From Mariprofundaceae bacterium (GTDB lineage Bacteria > Pseudomonadota > Zetaproteobacteria > Mariprofundales > Mariprofundaceae): DNA of 36,196 nucleotides. This document shows positions 17,253 through 25,847 of the stretch, piece after piece. Under the pieces are notes generated by a model. The model was given only the letters and a program-made list of their open reading frames with translations. It did no database searches and was not told the DNA's origin. The position numbers were made by a program, and so were the translations under genes. Every line of letters starts with the position of its first letter. Position 1 is the stretch's first letter. The stretch lies in NCBI GenBank assembly GCA_027018935.1, contig JALUXZ010000222.1, forward strand, positions 1 through 36,196, read 5' to 3'.

Positions 17253-18389
17253 ATGCGCCTAAAATTTCGCCTCCTTATTGCATTTCTTCTTACCATTGTA
17301 CTGACCTCTCTACTTGCCCTATTCCCTGATATTGCACTACAAACATTGCGCATTGAGGCCTTCGGTTGGCAATTTGAAACACGTCAGGGTGCATTTGTAG
17401 TCAGTCTATTACTCATCTTTGGCGTTCTCTGGCTGATTCAACGTCTGCTTTCGGCACTGGTTGCAGGGCCAGGACAACTTTGGCAAACACTACGCATGGG
17501 CGGAAAAAAACGCCGTGAACAACGCCTGCGTGATGGCATTGCCCAGTGGCTGGATATGCGTGGTGACTATGGCAAACGCACCTTTAAAAAATCACGCGGC
17601 ATTATCCCTGATTGGGCTATAGCACTGCTTCAAACAAGCACTATTTCCGCCTCTGACCAAACCCTTGCAGCTAGCGATGATGATAGCTTACTTATCGCAT
17701 TAAGCGCGCGCATTGCCACCGATCCTGAAGCCAAATCCAAACCTGACATTGCGACTCGCAAAGCCCACTTAGAAGCATGGCTAAAAAGCCAACCTAATTC
17801 GCCTTTGGCATTGATTCGCATGGCTGATTTGGCAGTTGAAGAGCAAGATTGGAAACATGCTGCTGAACGTTTGGAAAGTATCTGGAAACATGGCTATCGC
17901 TCGGCATCACGCGCCAAGCCCCAAATGGCACAAGCATGGCTGGCTTTGGCTAAACAAGAGCCTAAACATGGCATGGAATATTTAAGAAAAGCCTACCGTA
18001 TGCAGCCCGCAGATAGTCATGTTGTGCTGGCACTGGGCTATGCCCATATCGAAGAAAACAATCGCAAAGCTGCCGAAAAATTATGGCTAGGTCACCTACA
18101 ACAGCATGATGACCGTGCGGTCGCAAGTGCTGCCTTCGAAATTTTAAACACAGATGCTCTGGCAGCCTTTCGAAAACTTGAGAAGCAACAAGGCACCGCT
18201 GCATTACAATGGTTACGCGCTCGCCTTGCCCATGCTGGGAAACTCGATGGCTTGGCAGAAGAAGCTTTAACCAGCTTGCTTGAAACAAATCCATGCCGTG
18301 AATTTTGGCGCACCCAAGCTGATTGGCTAGCCCAAAAAGAACAGTGGCAAGAAGCCATGCAAGCATATCAAAAGGCACTGGATTGCTAA
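17253..18389 (+). CDS. hemY: HemY-type TPR inner-membrane protein
   Basis: A 378-residue member of the proteobacterial HemY (HemY_N) family, unrelated to protoporphyrinogen oxidase. Two N-terminal membrane helices (about 5-26 and 43-64) are followed by a basic linker (GGKKRREQRLRDG) and TPR-like helical repeats (for example SPLALIRMADLAVEEQDWKHAAERLESIW). In other proteobacteria HemY lies downstream of hemX and is linked to heme or porphyrin handling, with no known enzymatic activity. ATG 17253 follows the hemX stop without a gap, with GGAGG 10-14 bases upstream. Its last codons overlap the presumed start of the Rieske gene. Confidence 0.85.
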   Translation: MRLKFRLLIAFLLTIVLTSLLALFPDIALQTLRIEAFGWQFETRQGAFVVSLLLIFGVLWLIQRLLSALVAGPGQLWQTLRMGGKKRREQRLRDGIAQWLDMRGDYGKRTFKKSRGIIPDWAIALLQTSTISASDQTLAASDDDSLLIALSARIATDPEAKSKPDIATRKAHLEAWLKSQPNSPLALIRMADLAVEEQDWKHAAERLESIWKHGYRSASRAKPQMAQAWLALAKQEPKHGMEYLRKAYRMQPADSHVVLALGYAHIEENNRKAAEKLWLGHLQQHDDRAVASAAFEILNTDALAAFRKLEKQQGTAALQWLRARLAHAGKLDGLAEEALTSLLETNPCREFWRTQADWLAQKEQWQEAMQAYQKALDC

Positions 18390-18766
18390 AAAAAGAGGCT
18401 TGGCAAACAATTCCTCAACCCCAAGAAGGTAGTGCTGTTAGTTTTGATATTACCGTTCAAATGCAAGCAACCATCGATGGTGAACATACAACACTAAGCA
18501 TTCAAGAGGGTGGTTTTGCTATCTGCCGTCAGGGTCAATTCTATGCCTATCGAAATCATTGCCCACATGTAGGAAGCCCACTCGACTGGATTCCCAACCA
18601 GTTCTTTTCCGAGGATGCAAATACCCTACTATGTCATACTCATGGTGCTGTATTTAGTCCAACCACGGGGGAGTGTCTTACTGGTCCATGCCCACGCGGC
18701 TTATACCCCATTCCCATCCAAATCGATGGAAGTCATATCCAAGTTCCAGTTATTCTAGTTCTATAG
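18383..18766 (+). CDS. Rieske-type [2Fe-2S] ferredoxin-like protein
   Basis: A small soluble Rieske protein with both cluster motifs: C-x-H in NHCPHVGSPLDW and C-x2-H in LLCHTHGAVFSP, followed by the usual GECLTGPCPRGLYPIP segment. This is the pattern of ferredoxin components and NirD-like proteins. No signal or anchor is seen. The start is uncertain. A TTG at 18383 overlaps the hemY stop (TTGCTAA) and gives 127 residues; ATG 18323 would overlap hemY by 67 bases and adds residues that do not look like a Rieske protein. Its place at the end of a heme operon suggests an electron-transfer partner in heme metabolism, but this is inference. Confidence 0.8.
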   Translation: MLKKEAWQTIPQPQEGSAVSFDITVQMQATIDGEHTTLSIQEGGFAICRQGQFYAYRNHCPHVGSPLDWIPNQFFSEDANTLLCHTHGAVFSPTTGECLTGPCPRGLYPIPIQIDGSHIQVPVILVL

Positions 18767-18831
18767 GGCTTGAAGCATTCATTTACCCATTCAATACTGG
18801 ATAGGGGGCAAAAAAGGTAGGACTAGCCTTG

Positions 18832-18992
18832 GGAGGTGCTGATTAACTCTAGATGAGTGGATATGCGATTCAAAATCACCAACACCAAGGCAGCAAGCGC
18901 AAGCAATAGTCCCGCTATTGCTAAGTTGGCTAACGCAGGTGCTGGCGATTTTGGGCGTATAGGCATCATTTATTGAGTTGATCAGCACCTCC
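18832..18992. repeat. Family A palindromic element, copy A4
   Basis: A 161-bp near-palindrome from GGAGGTGCTGATTAACTC to GAGTTGATCAGCACCTCC, flanked on both sides by CTTG, a perfect 4-bp duplication. The centre is CAATAGTCCCGCTATTG. It lies between the Rieske gene and the convergent exporter operon, and nothing else of note lies in that 277-bp gap. Confidence 0.88.
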
Positions 18993-19043
18993 CTTGATGG
19001 ATGGACGTTTATAATTGCCTCTGGTTGAAAAAGCCTTGATTGC

Positions 19044-20516
19044 TTATTCGCCTACTACTACCGAAAAAGTTTCTCCACCCATAGCTTGGTATAGGGCTAT
19101 GGTATCAATCATCCTACGTGTTTGCGCAGCAATCAATACAACGCGTGTTTGCTCCAACTCTTGTTTGCTTGCCAGCACTTGCGCATAACTTGCTGAACCA
19201 GCTTCATGCTCTTGCTGCACCAACTTCGTTGTTTCTTCTGCTGCTTTCATCGCTTTTGCTTGCGAGCTCAAGCTTTGTGCATCATAATCCAATGCTGAAA
19301 GCACATCTGCCACACCTTGAAAAGCTTGCAGTACCGTTTGCCTATAATTAGCTGCCACAGCTTCATAGCCAGCTTTCGCAGCACGTGATTCGGCAGGAAG
19401 ACCAGCATTAAACAAAGGCTGCGTTAACTGCCCTGCCAAACCCCACACCAAAGTCTGCGCACCAAACAAACCTGCGGTGGTTAATGCTTGTGAACCAATA
19501 TTTGCACTTAAATTAAGTTGTGGGTACATCCGTGATACCGACATCCCATACTTAGCATTTGCCGATTGAAGCAAAGCTTCCGCTGCCAAAATATCAGGGC
19601 GTTGATCCAAAAGCTCGGATGGAATAAGTACAGGAAGCTCTTGCGGCAATGTAAAATCTGCTAATATAAATGAAGGTACTTGATTGCTATTCGGTGCCTG
19701 ACCAATCAATAATGTCAACACATGCTGCTGCTTCGCCAATCCATTTTGCAATTGCGGAATATTGGCACGAAATTGCTCCACACTGCTTTCGAGTGCGCTT
19801 ACGTCATTTTGCCCGACTGCGCCCAATGCAAAACGCTGCTTGCTCATCTCCAATTGCTCTTCTAACACTTGTAGAATTTGTTGATTCGCCAGTAATTGTT
19901 CTGATAACTGAGCCTCTACCATGGCTGCACTAAGCGTATTGGCAATCAAACTTAAGCGTGCTGCTTCAAATTGATAGCGTTGGTATTCTGTCTCTGCTGC
20001 CAACGATTCAAGCAAACGCCGATTACTACCAAACAAGTCAAAATTATAACCCAAGTTCAAACCTGCATTATATAAAGTATAGATTGATGAATCATTGGTT
20101 AAACCAAATGCAGCTTTGTTAACACGCTGCCTAGAACCACCTGCATCCAAAGATGCTTGTGGGTATAAGCTCGAACCTGCTTGGGCTTCATAAGTTTGCT
20201 TGGCTTGCTCTAATTTAGCCTCAGCAGCTTGTAGGGTTGGGCTAGATTGCAAAGCTCGTTCGACAAGTTGATTTAACTTCTCTGACTCAAAGCTTCTCCA
20301 CCATTCCGCTTGCACTGAATGACCTACAAACCTTTGTGTTTCGCCCAGTGCGACAGGTTCTGGCAAGGACTCAGCCAAAGTTAGCTTCACCTGAAAGCTA
20401 TCATCTTTAACACCTGAATCTTTTAACACTTCAGGGCGTTCATAATCAGGGCCAACAGCACAAGATGAAAGCAATATCATGATGACGGGTAATATTTTAT
20501 TCCATGGTTTTATCAT
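19044..20516 (-). CDS. NodT-family outer-membrane efflux lipoprotein
   Basis: TolC-like outer-membrane channel of the NodT/OprM type. The N-terminus is a lipoprotein signal (KILPVIMILLSSCAVGPDYERPE) with the lipobox Cys at residue 19. Two OEP repeats follow, including LNQLVERALQSSPTLQAAEAKLEQAKQ and LDQRPDILAAEALLQSANAKYG. The length of 490 residues is normal. Its ATG overlaps the stop of the ABC ATPase gene (ATGA). It is the last gene of the exporter operon and should form the exit duct for the adaptor and permease encoded upstream. Confidence 0.93.
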   Translation of the reverse strand: MIKPWNKILPVIMILLSSCAVGPDYERPEVLKDSGVKDDSFQVKLTLAESLPEPVALGETQRFVGHSVQAEWWRSFESEKLNQLVERALQSSPTLQAAEAKLEQAKQTYEAQAGSSLYPQASLDAGGSRQRVNKAAFGLTNDSSIYTLYNAGLNLGYNFDLFGSNRRLLESLAAETEYQRYQFEAARLSLIANTLSAAMVEAQLSEQLLANQQILQVLEEQLEMSKQRFALGAVGQNDVSALESSVEQFRANIPQLQNGLAKQQHVLTLLIGQAPNSNQVPSFILADFTLPQELPVLIPSELLDQRPDILAAEALLQSANAKYGMSVSRMYPQLNLSANIGSQALTTAGLFGAQTLVWGLAGQLTQPLFNAGLPAESRAAKAGYEAVAANYRQTVLQAFQGVADVLSALDYDAQSLSSQAKAMKAAEETTKLVQQEHEAGSASYAQVLASKQELEQTRVVLIAAQTRRMIDTIALYQAMGGETFSVVVGE

Positions 20517-21217
20517 ATCTCTCTACCTTCCCCAGCTTCCTCAATCGTTTTACCATCACGAATGTGATAAATACGTTTAAACGTAGGGATAATCTTTTCA
20601 TCATGGGTTACCACAATAATCGCTGTTTCATATTGTTTTGCCATTTCGTTTAAAATTTTCATCACCGCTAATGCGCGTTCACTATCCAGTGGTGCAGTCG
20701 GCTCATCAGCAAGAATCACAGGTGGACGACTTACCAAAGCTCTGGCAATCGCCACACGCTGTTGCTCACCACCAGAAAGCTGAGAGGGCATAGCTTTCGC
20801 ACGGTGTGCCACATCCAAAGCTTCAAGAAGCTCCATTGCACGTTTGCGCGACTCATCATTGGATTTTCCTGCCAACATGAGAATCAGTGCCACATTATCA
20901 ATCACATCGAGGAACGGAATTAAATACGGTGCTTGAAATACAAAACCAATACTATCGCGGCGCAACGCACCCAAGTCTTTGATATTCCATTTTTGATTAT
21001 AAATGCTTTCACCACCTAAAATCATGCGACCATTGCTTGGCTCAATCACCGCACCCAAGCACTTAAGAAGCGTACTTTTCCCTGAACCCGATGGTCCAAC
21101 CAAACCTACCACTTCACCAGGACCCACTTGCATATTCACACCTTTAAGTGCTTCTACTGCCGTATCACCCACACCATATTGTTTGTGAAGGTCTTCAATA
21201 ATAATGCCTCTAGCCAC
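20513..21217 (-). CDS. ABC transporter ATP-binding protein (MacB/LolD/DevA type)
   Basis: A 234-residue ATPase with Walker [10 protein letters not shown], signature [15 protein letters not shown], Walker [14 protein letters not shown] and the switch His in VVTHDE. The family partners with FtsX-like permeases in MacB-type exporters. I start at GTG 21217: GGAGG lies six bases upstream, it overlaps the permease stop by eight bases, and the protein then begins (M)ARGIIIEDL, typical of this group. The track's 15 extra residues lie within the permease gene. The substrate is not evident. Confidence 0.93.
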   Translation of the reverse strand: MARGIIIEDLHKQYGVGDTAVEALKGVNMQVGPGEVVGLVGPSGSGKSTLLKCLGAVIEPSNGRMILGGESIYNQKWNIKDLGALRRDSIGFVFQAPYLIPFLDVIDNVALILMLAGKSNDESRKRAMELLEALDVAHRAKAMPSQLSGGEQQRVAIARALVSRPPVILADEPTAPLDSERALAVMKILNEMAKQYETAIIVVTHDEKIIPTFKRIYHIRDGKTIEEAGEGREI

Positions 21218-22412
21218 CGATAGCCTCCGCAGGATCCACTTTAAGAGCTGCCCGAATGGCAATCAGGCTAGCCAACACACAAATCACCATAATCAGCACA
21301 AAACCAGTCGCGGCATCGGATGGTTCAAGCAAAATATATTTGGGAAATACAGGAGCCCAAAATGTGGCTGCAATTTTACCAATCACAAAGCCAATAAGTC
21401 CCAAGCCAATAGATTGTTGAATAATCATAGCTGCAATGGTTCTATTTTTTGTGCCAATCAATTTAAGCACTGCAATTTCTCTTATTTTACCAATCGTTAG
21501 TGTATAAATAATAAATGCCACAATCGCAGCACTTACAATCGCTAGAATGACTAAGAACATAGCAATCTGTTTAGCCGCAGTTTTAATCAACTTCTCAATC
21601 AAAATAGATTCCATTTGCGCACGCGTATAGACCTGCAAGCGTTTCCATTTGCGAATTGGTTCTGCCACTTGCTCAGGTGTAAAGCCTGCTTTTACACGTA
21701 CCAATACTGCATTGACAAAGGGGTTCACACTTTGTGAAGCAAGGACAGCATCCAATAAACCGGGTACCGCTGGATTATTAAACGCAGGGTTCGCAGCCGT
21801 TCTACGGCGCTGATTCAAAATCGCATCATTATCTTTTAAAAACTGTGCTTCCTGCGCATCTTTGAGCGGGATAAACAACATAGGATCGCCACTGGATGAG
21901 ACCATACGCTTGGTCAAACCCACGACTGTATAATGATTACGACGAATCTTCACTTCATCACCGATGTTAAAACCCGTTTTCACATCGGCCACGGCTTCAT
22001 AATGACCACGAGTGATGTGCCTTCCTTTAACTAAAAAGCGTGGCTGACCAGGTAACCCCAGCACTGTGGTTACAATGCCCGCCACCATCACCCTAACATC
22101 CAAATCACCTTGGCTAATTTGTGAGGTTAAATATGTTACATTCGCAGCCGCATCCACACCTGCCATACCTAAAATACCACGGTATTCATCATCATAAATG
22201 CTTGAGGCTTCGGCATAAGGCCCCAGTGTCCCTTGCTGCACCACCCATAAATCTGCACCACTATTATCTAATAGAACTTTAGCATCATCCACCATACCGC
22301 GATATACACCCGCCATAGTCATCGTCACACCAATTAGCAAACCAAGCCCAACACCTGTGAAGACAAACTTACCCCATGAATGGGCAATATCGCGCCCAGC
22401 AAGGCTAATCAT
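21210..22412 (-). CDS. FtsX-like ABC transporter permease (MacB/DevC type)
   Basis: A 400-residue inner-membrane permease with four predicted helices: one near the N-terminus (FVFTGVGLGLLIGVTMTMAGV), then a large periplasmic domain of about 240 residues, then three C-terminal helices from about residue 285. This is the topology of DevC and MacB-like permeases. The GxxxREIAVLKLIGTKNRTI coupling segment is recognisable (GKIREIAVLKLIGTKNR). The ATG overlaps the adaptor stop as ATGA. With the adaptor, ATPase and NodT protein it forms a tripartite exporter. Confidence 0.9.
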   Translation of the reverse strand: MISLAGRDIAHSWGKFVFTGVGLGLLIGVTMTMAGVYRGMVDDAKVLLDNSGADLWVVQQGTLGPYAEASSIYDDEYRGILGMAGVDAAANVTYLTSQISQGDLDVRVMVAGIVTTVLGLPGQPRFLVKGRHITRGHYEAVADVKTGFNIGDEVKIRRNHYTVVGLTKRMVSSSGDPMLFIPLKDAQEAQFLKDNDAILNQRRRTAANPAFNNPAVPGLLDAVLASQSVNPFVNAVLVRVKAGFTPEQVAEPIRKWKRLQVYTRAQMESILIEKLIKTAAKQIAMFLVILAIVSAAIVAFIIYTLTIGKIREIAVLKLIGTKNRTIAAMIIQQSIGLGLIGFVIGKIAATFWAPVFPKYILLEPSDAATGFVLIMVICVLASLIAIRAALKVDPAEAIGG

Positions 22413-23584
22413 GGCTGAATAGCCTCCACTACATCAATTTTCGAGCCTTGTTTCAAAGCATGTTTGCTATACACCACGATTTCATCACCCGCTTGCAAAC
22501 CTTTTAAAATTTGAACTTCACCATTCAAATTGTTCTCGCCGACCGTTATAGACGCAAATGCAATCTCACCATCACTAACCAGCCATACGCCGACTTCGCC
22601 ATCCACTTGCTTAATTGCCGCATTAGGAATCACAGGTTTTGCAGGTAATTCAGGAAGCGCCACAGTCACCTCGGCTAACTCACCAATCGGAGGCATGAGT
22701 GAAGGTAAATGATTAAAGGCTACTTTTGCTAAAATCTCTTCGGTCACAGCATCTGCCATGATTTCAACACGCTGAACCTTTGCTGCGTAACGCTTCTGAC
22801 TTTGTGAACGCAACTGAATTTTAGCATGCAAACCTGCTGCTAGCCCAGCAGAGCGTTGTTGATCAAAACGTGCATTGATCCAAAGGCTTGTTGGGTCAAT
22901 CATTTCCACTACTGCTTGACCAGACATCACAGCAGAACCCGCTTCAAAGCGTCTTGCAGAAATCACACCATCTTTGGGCGCAATCAAACGCAAATTATCA
23001 CGTAAATTACTCAATCCTTTTCGGTCAGATTGCACACGCGATAATTCTTTCTTAGCTGAATTCACATTCGCTTTGGCAATAGCTTTGCCTGAAACCGCAG
23101 CTTGAAGCTCTTGTTTCTTGGCTTCATACACTTCATCACCTATGGATTTAATTTCCAAAAGTTTTCTGTAGCGCGTTTCTTGGATTTGAGCAAAATTTAA
23201 ACGTGCTTCGGCTTCTTTGAGCATAGCTTTTGCCGTGGTAATACCATCTCTAGCCCGTTTAATTGCCATGCTTTGTGAAACAATCTTTTCGTCCAAGTCT
23301 ACAGGTTCCATTTCAGCCAGCAATTGACCTTGCTTTACCCTATCACCGACATCCACATACACAGCTTGCAAGTGCCCAGGTGCAATCGGCCCTATACTAT
23401 AAGCGTATCGAGCTTCAACAATACCAATCCCAAACAGTGCTGGAGAAACCCCCTTATTTTCAACCTTTGCGGTTGTTACAGGAACAGGTGCCAATGGCCC
23501 GGATGTCATGCCCACATATATAAACAAGAGCAACATAGGCACAACCACTGCCAATAGACCTAAAGTTCTTTTATTGACGTTCAT
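22409..23584 (-). CDS. HlyD/RND-type periplasmic adaptor protein
   Basis: Membrane fusion protein of 391 residues. An N-terminal membrane anchor (LGLLAVVVPMLLLFIYVGM) is followed by a biotinyl-lipoyl-like half (GHLQAVYVDVGDRVKQGQLLAEM), a long coiled-coil hairpin (about 100-190), the second lipoyl half (LIAPKDGVISARRFEAGSAV) and beta-barrel and membrane-proximal domains. It links the inner-membrane permease to the NodT channel. Its ATG overlaps the tetR stop (ATGA). Confidence 0.92.
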   Translation of the reverse strand: MNVNKRTLGLLAVVVPMLLLFIYVGMTSGPLAPVPVTTAKVENKGVSPALFGIGIVEARYAYSIGPIAPGHLQAVYVDVGDRVKQGQLLAEMEPVDLDEKIVSQSMAIKRARDGITTAKAMLKEAEARLNFAQIQETRYRKLLEIKSIGDEVYEAKKQELQAAVSGKAIAKANVNSAKKELSRVQSDRKGLSNLRDNLRLIAPKDGVISARRFEAGSAVMSGQAVVEMIDPTSLWINARFDQQRSAGLAAGLHAKIQLRSQSQKRYAAKVQRVEIMADAVTEEILAKVAFNHLPSLMPPIGELAEVTVALPELPAKPVIPNAAIKQVDGEVGVWLVSDGEIAFASITVGENNLNGEVQILKGLQAGDEIVVYSKHALKQGSKIDVVEAIQP

Positions 23585-24186
23585 GATGCCACCTCAATTC
23601 CGCGCTGATAAATTTTAAATGCTAGTTTTGCCTGCGAAGGCATTTCTTTAAGGCTTCCTGTAAGCATGGATTGCATCACCAAACCTTGCACCATACCAAT
23701 AAACATAGTCGCTGCGCTTGCTGCATCGACATCCGCGTGCAACTGACCAGCTTGTTGACCCTGCTCAACAATGTTCTTCATTTTCTCTGCATAACGCATC
23801 ATCAATGTATTCGCCATTTGCTTGGCAGGAGTCATTTTGGAGCGTTGCAACTCCCCAAACAAAATACGAGGAACACCTGGATTATTGAGTACAAACTCAA
23901 TATGCGTCATCAATGCCGCCTCTAAGGCTGGTAACGCTTCTTTTCCCTGAACTGCCCTGTCAATTCGGTTCAAAAGACGATCTGCGACCCAAACCATCAC
24001 GGCTTTCAACATCGCATCTTTATTGGGAAAGTGTTTAAACAGTGCGCCTTGGCTGAGTCCCATGCGCTTTGCAATGGCTGTTGTTGTAATCTCATCAGGA
24101 CTATGCTCAGAAGCCATTTGAATCATGGTTTCTACCGTATGCTCTTGCCTTTTCTCTCGTGATAAATGTTGTGCGTGTTCCACCAT
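23581..24186 (-). CDS. TetR/AcrR-family repressor of the exporter operon
   Basis: A 201-residue one-component regulator. The N-terminal helix-turn-helix (DEITTTAIAKRMGLSQGALFKHFPNKDAMLKAV) is of the TetR type, and the rest is an all-helical ligand-binding domain. It is the first gene of the exporter operon and overlaps the adaptor gene by four bases, so it is likely autoregulated with its targets. A long perfect palindrome five bases upstream of its ATG is the obvious operator. The inducer is unknown. Confidence 0.93.
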   Translation of the reverse strand: MVEHAQHLSREKRQEHTVETMIQMASEHSPDEITTTAIAKRMGLSQGALFKHFPNKDAMLKAVMVWVADRLLNRIDRAVQGKEALPALEAALMTHIEFVLNNPGVPRILFGELQRSKMTPAKQMANTLMMRYAEKMKNIVEQGQQAGQLHADVDAASAATMFIGMVQGLVMQSMLTGSLKEMPSQAKLAFKIYQRGIEVAS

Positions 24187-24190
24187 GACA

Positions 24191-24230
24191 AACCTCTAAA
24201 GTAAGTAATTAGTCACTTACTTTAGAGGTT
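24191..24230 (-). promoter_or_regulatory. Palindromic operator or hairpin in front of tetR
   Basis: Perfect 16-base arms AACCTCTAAAGTAAGT and ACTTACTTTAGAGGTT separated by AATTAGTC, ending five bases before the tetR ATG. The size and symmetry fit a TetR-family operator, and TAAGTAATTAGTCACTTA inside it is itself two-fold. The arm next to the ATG contains GAGG, the probable ribosome binding site, so in RNA the structure would hide it. Confidence 0.7.
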
Positions 24231-24247
24231 GCTAGGTATTCGTCAAT

Positions 24248-24275
24248 ATAATAATTTACGAATGCGTTAATACAA
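24248..24275 (-). promoter_or_regulatory. Possible sigma70 promoter of the tetR exporter operon
   Basis: On the minus strand TTGTAT and TATTAT are 16 bases apart, upstream of the palindrome. The -35 match is fair and the -10 match good; transcription would start just before the palindrome, so a bound repressor would block it. AT-rich surroundings make chance matches likely. Confidence 0.35.
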
Positions 24276-24308
24276 AGACTCTATCCATAGATATAAACAA
24301 TAAATGAG

Positions 24309-24363
24309 GCGTTGAATAAAATGGATAATAGCGATGCTATTACTCATTTCATTGCGCCTTGCT
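24309..24363 (-). repeat. Core of a family B element without its ends (B4)
   Basis: In reverse orientation this matches the central 56 bases of family B, from AGCAAGGCGCAATGAAATGAG through ATAGCATCGCTATT to ATTCAACGC, but neither terminus GGGCACCTCG is present on either side. It begins two bases after the trkH stop and forms an imperfect hairpin. It may end or stabilise the trkH transcript. It is either a decayed insertion or the shared core existing on its own. Confidence 0.75.
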
Positions 24364-24365
24364 TA

Positions 24366-25805
24366 TTACTTTCTCCAGAATTCAGGAACAAGCAACACAA
24401 AGAAGGTGAAAATTTCCAAACGCCCTAGCACCATACCAAACATCAATACACCTTTGGCAGCATCAGGCAAACTCGCATAGGTCGAGGCTGGTCCTACAGC
24501 ACCGAAACCAGGGCCTGTATTGGTAATGCATGCTGCTGCTGCTGTAAGTGAGGTCAACATATCCACGCCTGTAAATGCTAACAGTATGGCAACAATGCCA
24601 TAGCAAACCATATACAATACAAAGAAGCCCCACAAAGCCTGTACAACTGGCCCTGAGATACTTTGTTCATTAATTTTCACATGAATAACGCCATGTGGAT
24701 GAATCAAGCGGCGAATCTCACGCATACCTTGGCGAAATAATAATAAAACCCGCACCACCTTCATGCCACCGCCTGTTGAGCCAGCACAAGCCCCAACAAA
24801 CATTGCTGCAAATAACAACATCGTTGTGCCTGGTGGCCAAAGAGCATAATCACTCACCGCAAAACCTGTGGTGGTTGCAACCGCAACCGTATTGAAAATA
24901 ATTTCATCCCACGTACCGCTACCTGTCAATAAAGTAAGCCCGCCAATTAAAACAATAAGCACACTTATCCATTTAATATAGGTGCGAAACTCATCATCAC
25001 CACTATAGCTTTTGATGGAAAAACCGCGCCGCATAGCCGCAAAGTGTAAGGTAAAATTAATGCCTGCAAGCAACATAAACACCACAGTAAGCCCACGAAT
25101 CCACATCGAATCATAGAACCCCATACTGGCATCATGTGTAGAGAATCCACCAATTGCGACTGTTGTCATGGCATGATTAATCGCATCAAAAGGGGTCATG
25201 CCTGCCAACCACAGTGCAATACCTGATAAGATGGTCATAGCCAAATAGATATACCATAAAGCTTTGGCAGTTTCAGTCACCCGCGCTGTTAGTTTATCTT
25301 TTACAGGCCCTGGTGTTTCCGCACGAAATAACTGCATGCCTCCAACACCTAGCAACGGCATCACAGCCACAGCCAGCACAATAATACCCATACCTCCCAA
25401 CCATTCTTGCATGGAACGCCAGAAAAGGATGGATGGTGGCAGGCTATCTAACCCAGTAAGAATCGTTGCGCCTGTTGTGGTTAAACCCGATGTCGATTCA
25501 AACAATCCATCAACAATGCTTACGCACACACCCGTTGTCCAAAAGGGTATCGCACCAAGCAAGGACAAAACAACCCAAGCCAATGCTACAATTAGGAAAC
25601 CATCTTTATGACTAAGTCGTTTGGGGGCTCCGCCACCCCACTTCATCATGACAAAACCTAATCCAGCCGTCATCACACTCGCGATAAAAAAGTGATCAGC
25701 GTGACCCGAAGAAAAATACAGCGACACCAAGGCGGGAAGCAACATTCCCGATGCAAATAAAATAATAAGAATGCCCAGTGTCCATATGACACCTTTAATA
25801 TGCAT
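24366..25805 (-). CDS. trkH: Potassium uptake protein TrkH
   Basis: The 479-residue integral-membrane subunit of the Trk potassium uptake system. It shows the repeated membrane-pore-membrane layout; pore-loop sequences include STSGLTTTGATILTGLDSLPPSILFWRSMQEWLGGMGI, VAIGGFSTHDASMGF, TTTGFAVSDYALWP and NTGPGFGAVGP, each with the selectivity glycine. It lies 42 bases after trkA, whose NAD-binding protein gates it. AAGG stands upstream of the ATG. It is the last gene of the DUF4390-ntrY-ntrX-trkA-trkH operon. Confidence 0.96.
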   Translation of the reverse strand: MHIKGVIWTLGILIILFASGMLLPALVSLYFSSGHADHFFIASVMTAGLGFVMMKWGGGAPKRLSHKDGFLIVALAWVVLSLLGAIPFWTTGVCVSIVDGLFESTSGLTTTGATILTGLDSLPPSILFWRSMQEWLGGMGIIVLAVAVMPLLGVGGMQLFRAETPGPVKDKLTARVTETAKALWYIYLAMTILSGIALWLAGMTPFDAINHAMTTVAIGGFSTHDASMGFYDSMWIRGLTVVFMLLAGINFTLHFAAMRRGFSIKSYSGDDEFRTYIKWISVLIVLIGGLTLLTGSGTWDEIIFNTVAVATTTGFAVSDYALWPPGTTMLLFAAMFVGACAGSTGGGMKVVRVLLLFRQGMREIRRLIHPHGVIHVKINEQSISGPVVQALWGFFVLYMVCYGIVAILLAFTGVDMLTSLTAAAACITNTGPGFGAVGPASTYASLPDAAKGVLMFGMVLGRLEIFTFFVLLVPEFWRK

Positions 25806-25847
25806 GATTTAGCCTTCTAACTTGAGGTGCTTGAATAAACATTCTCA

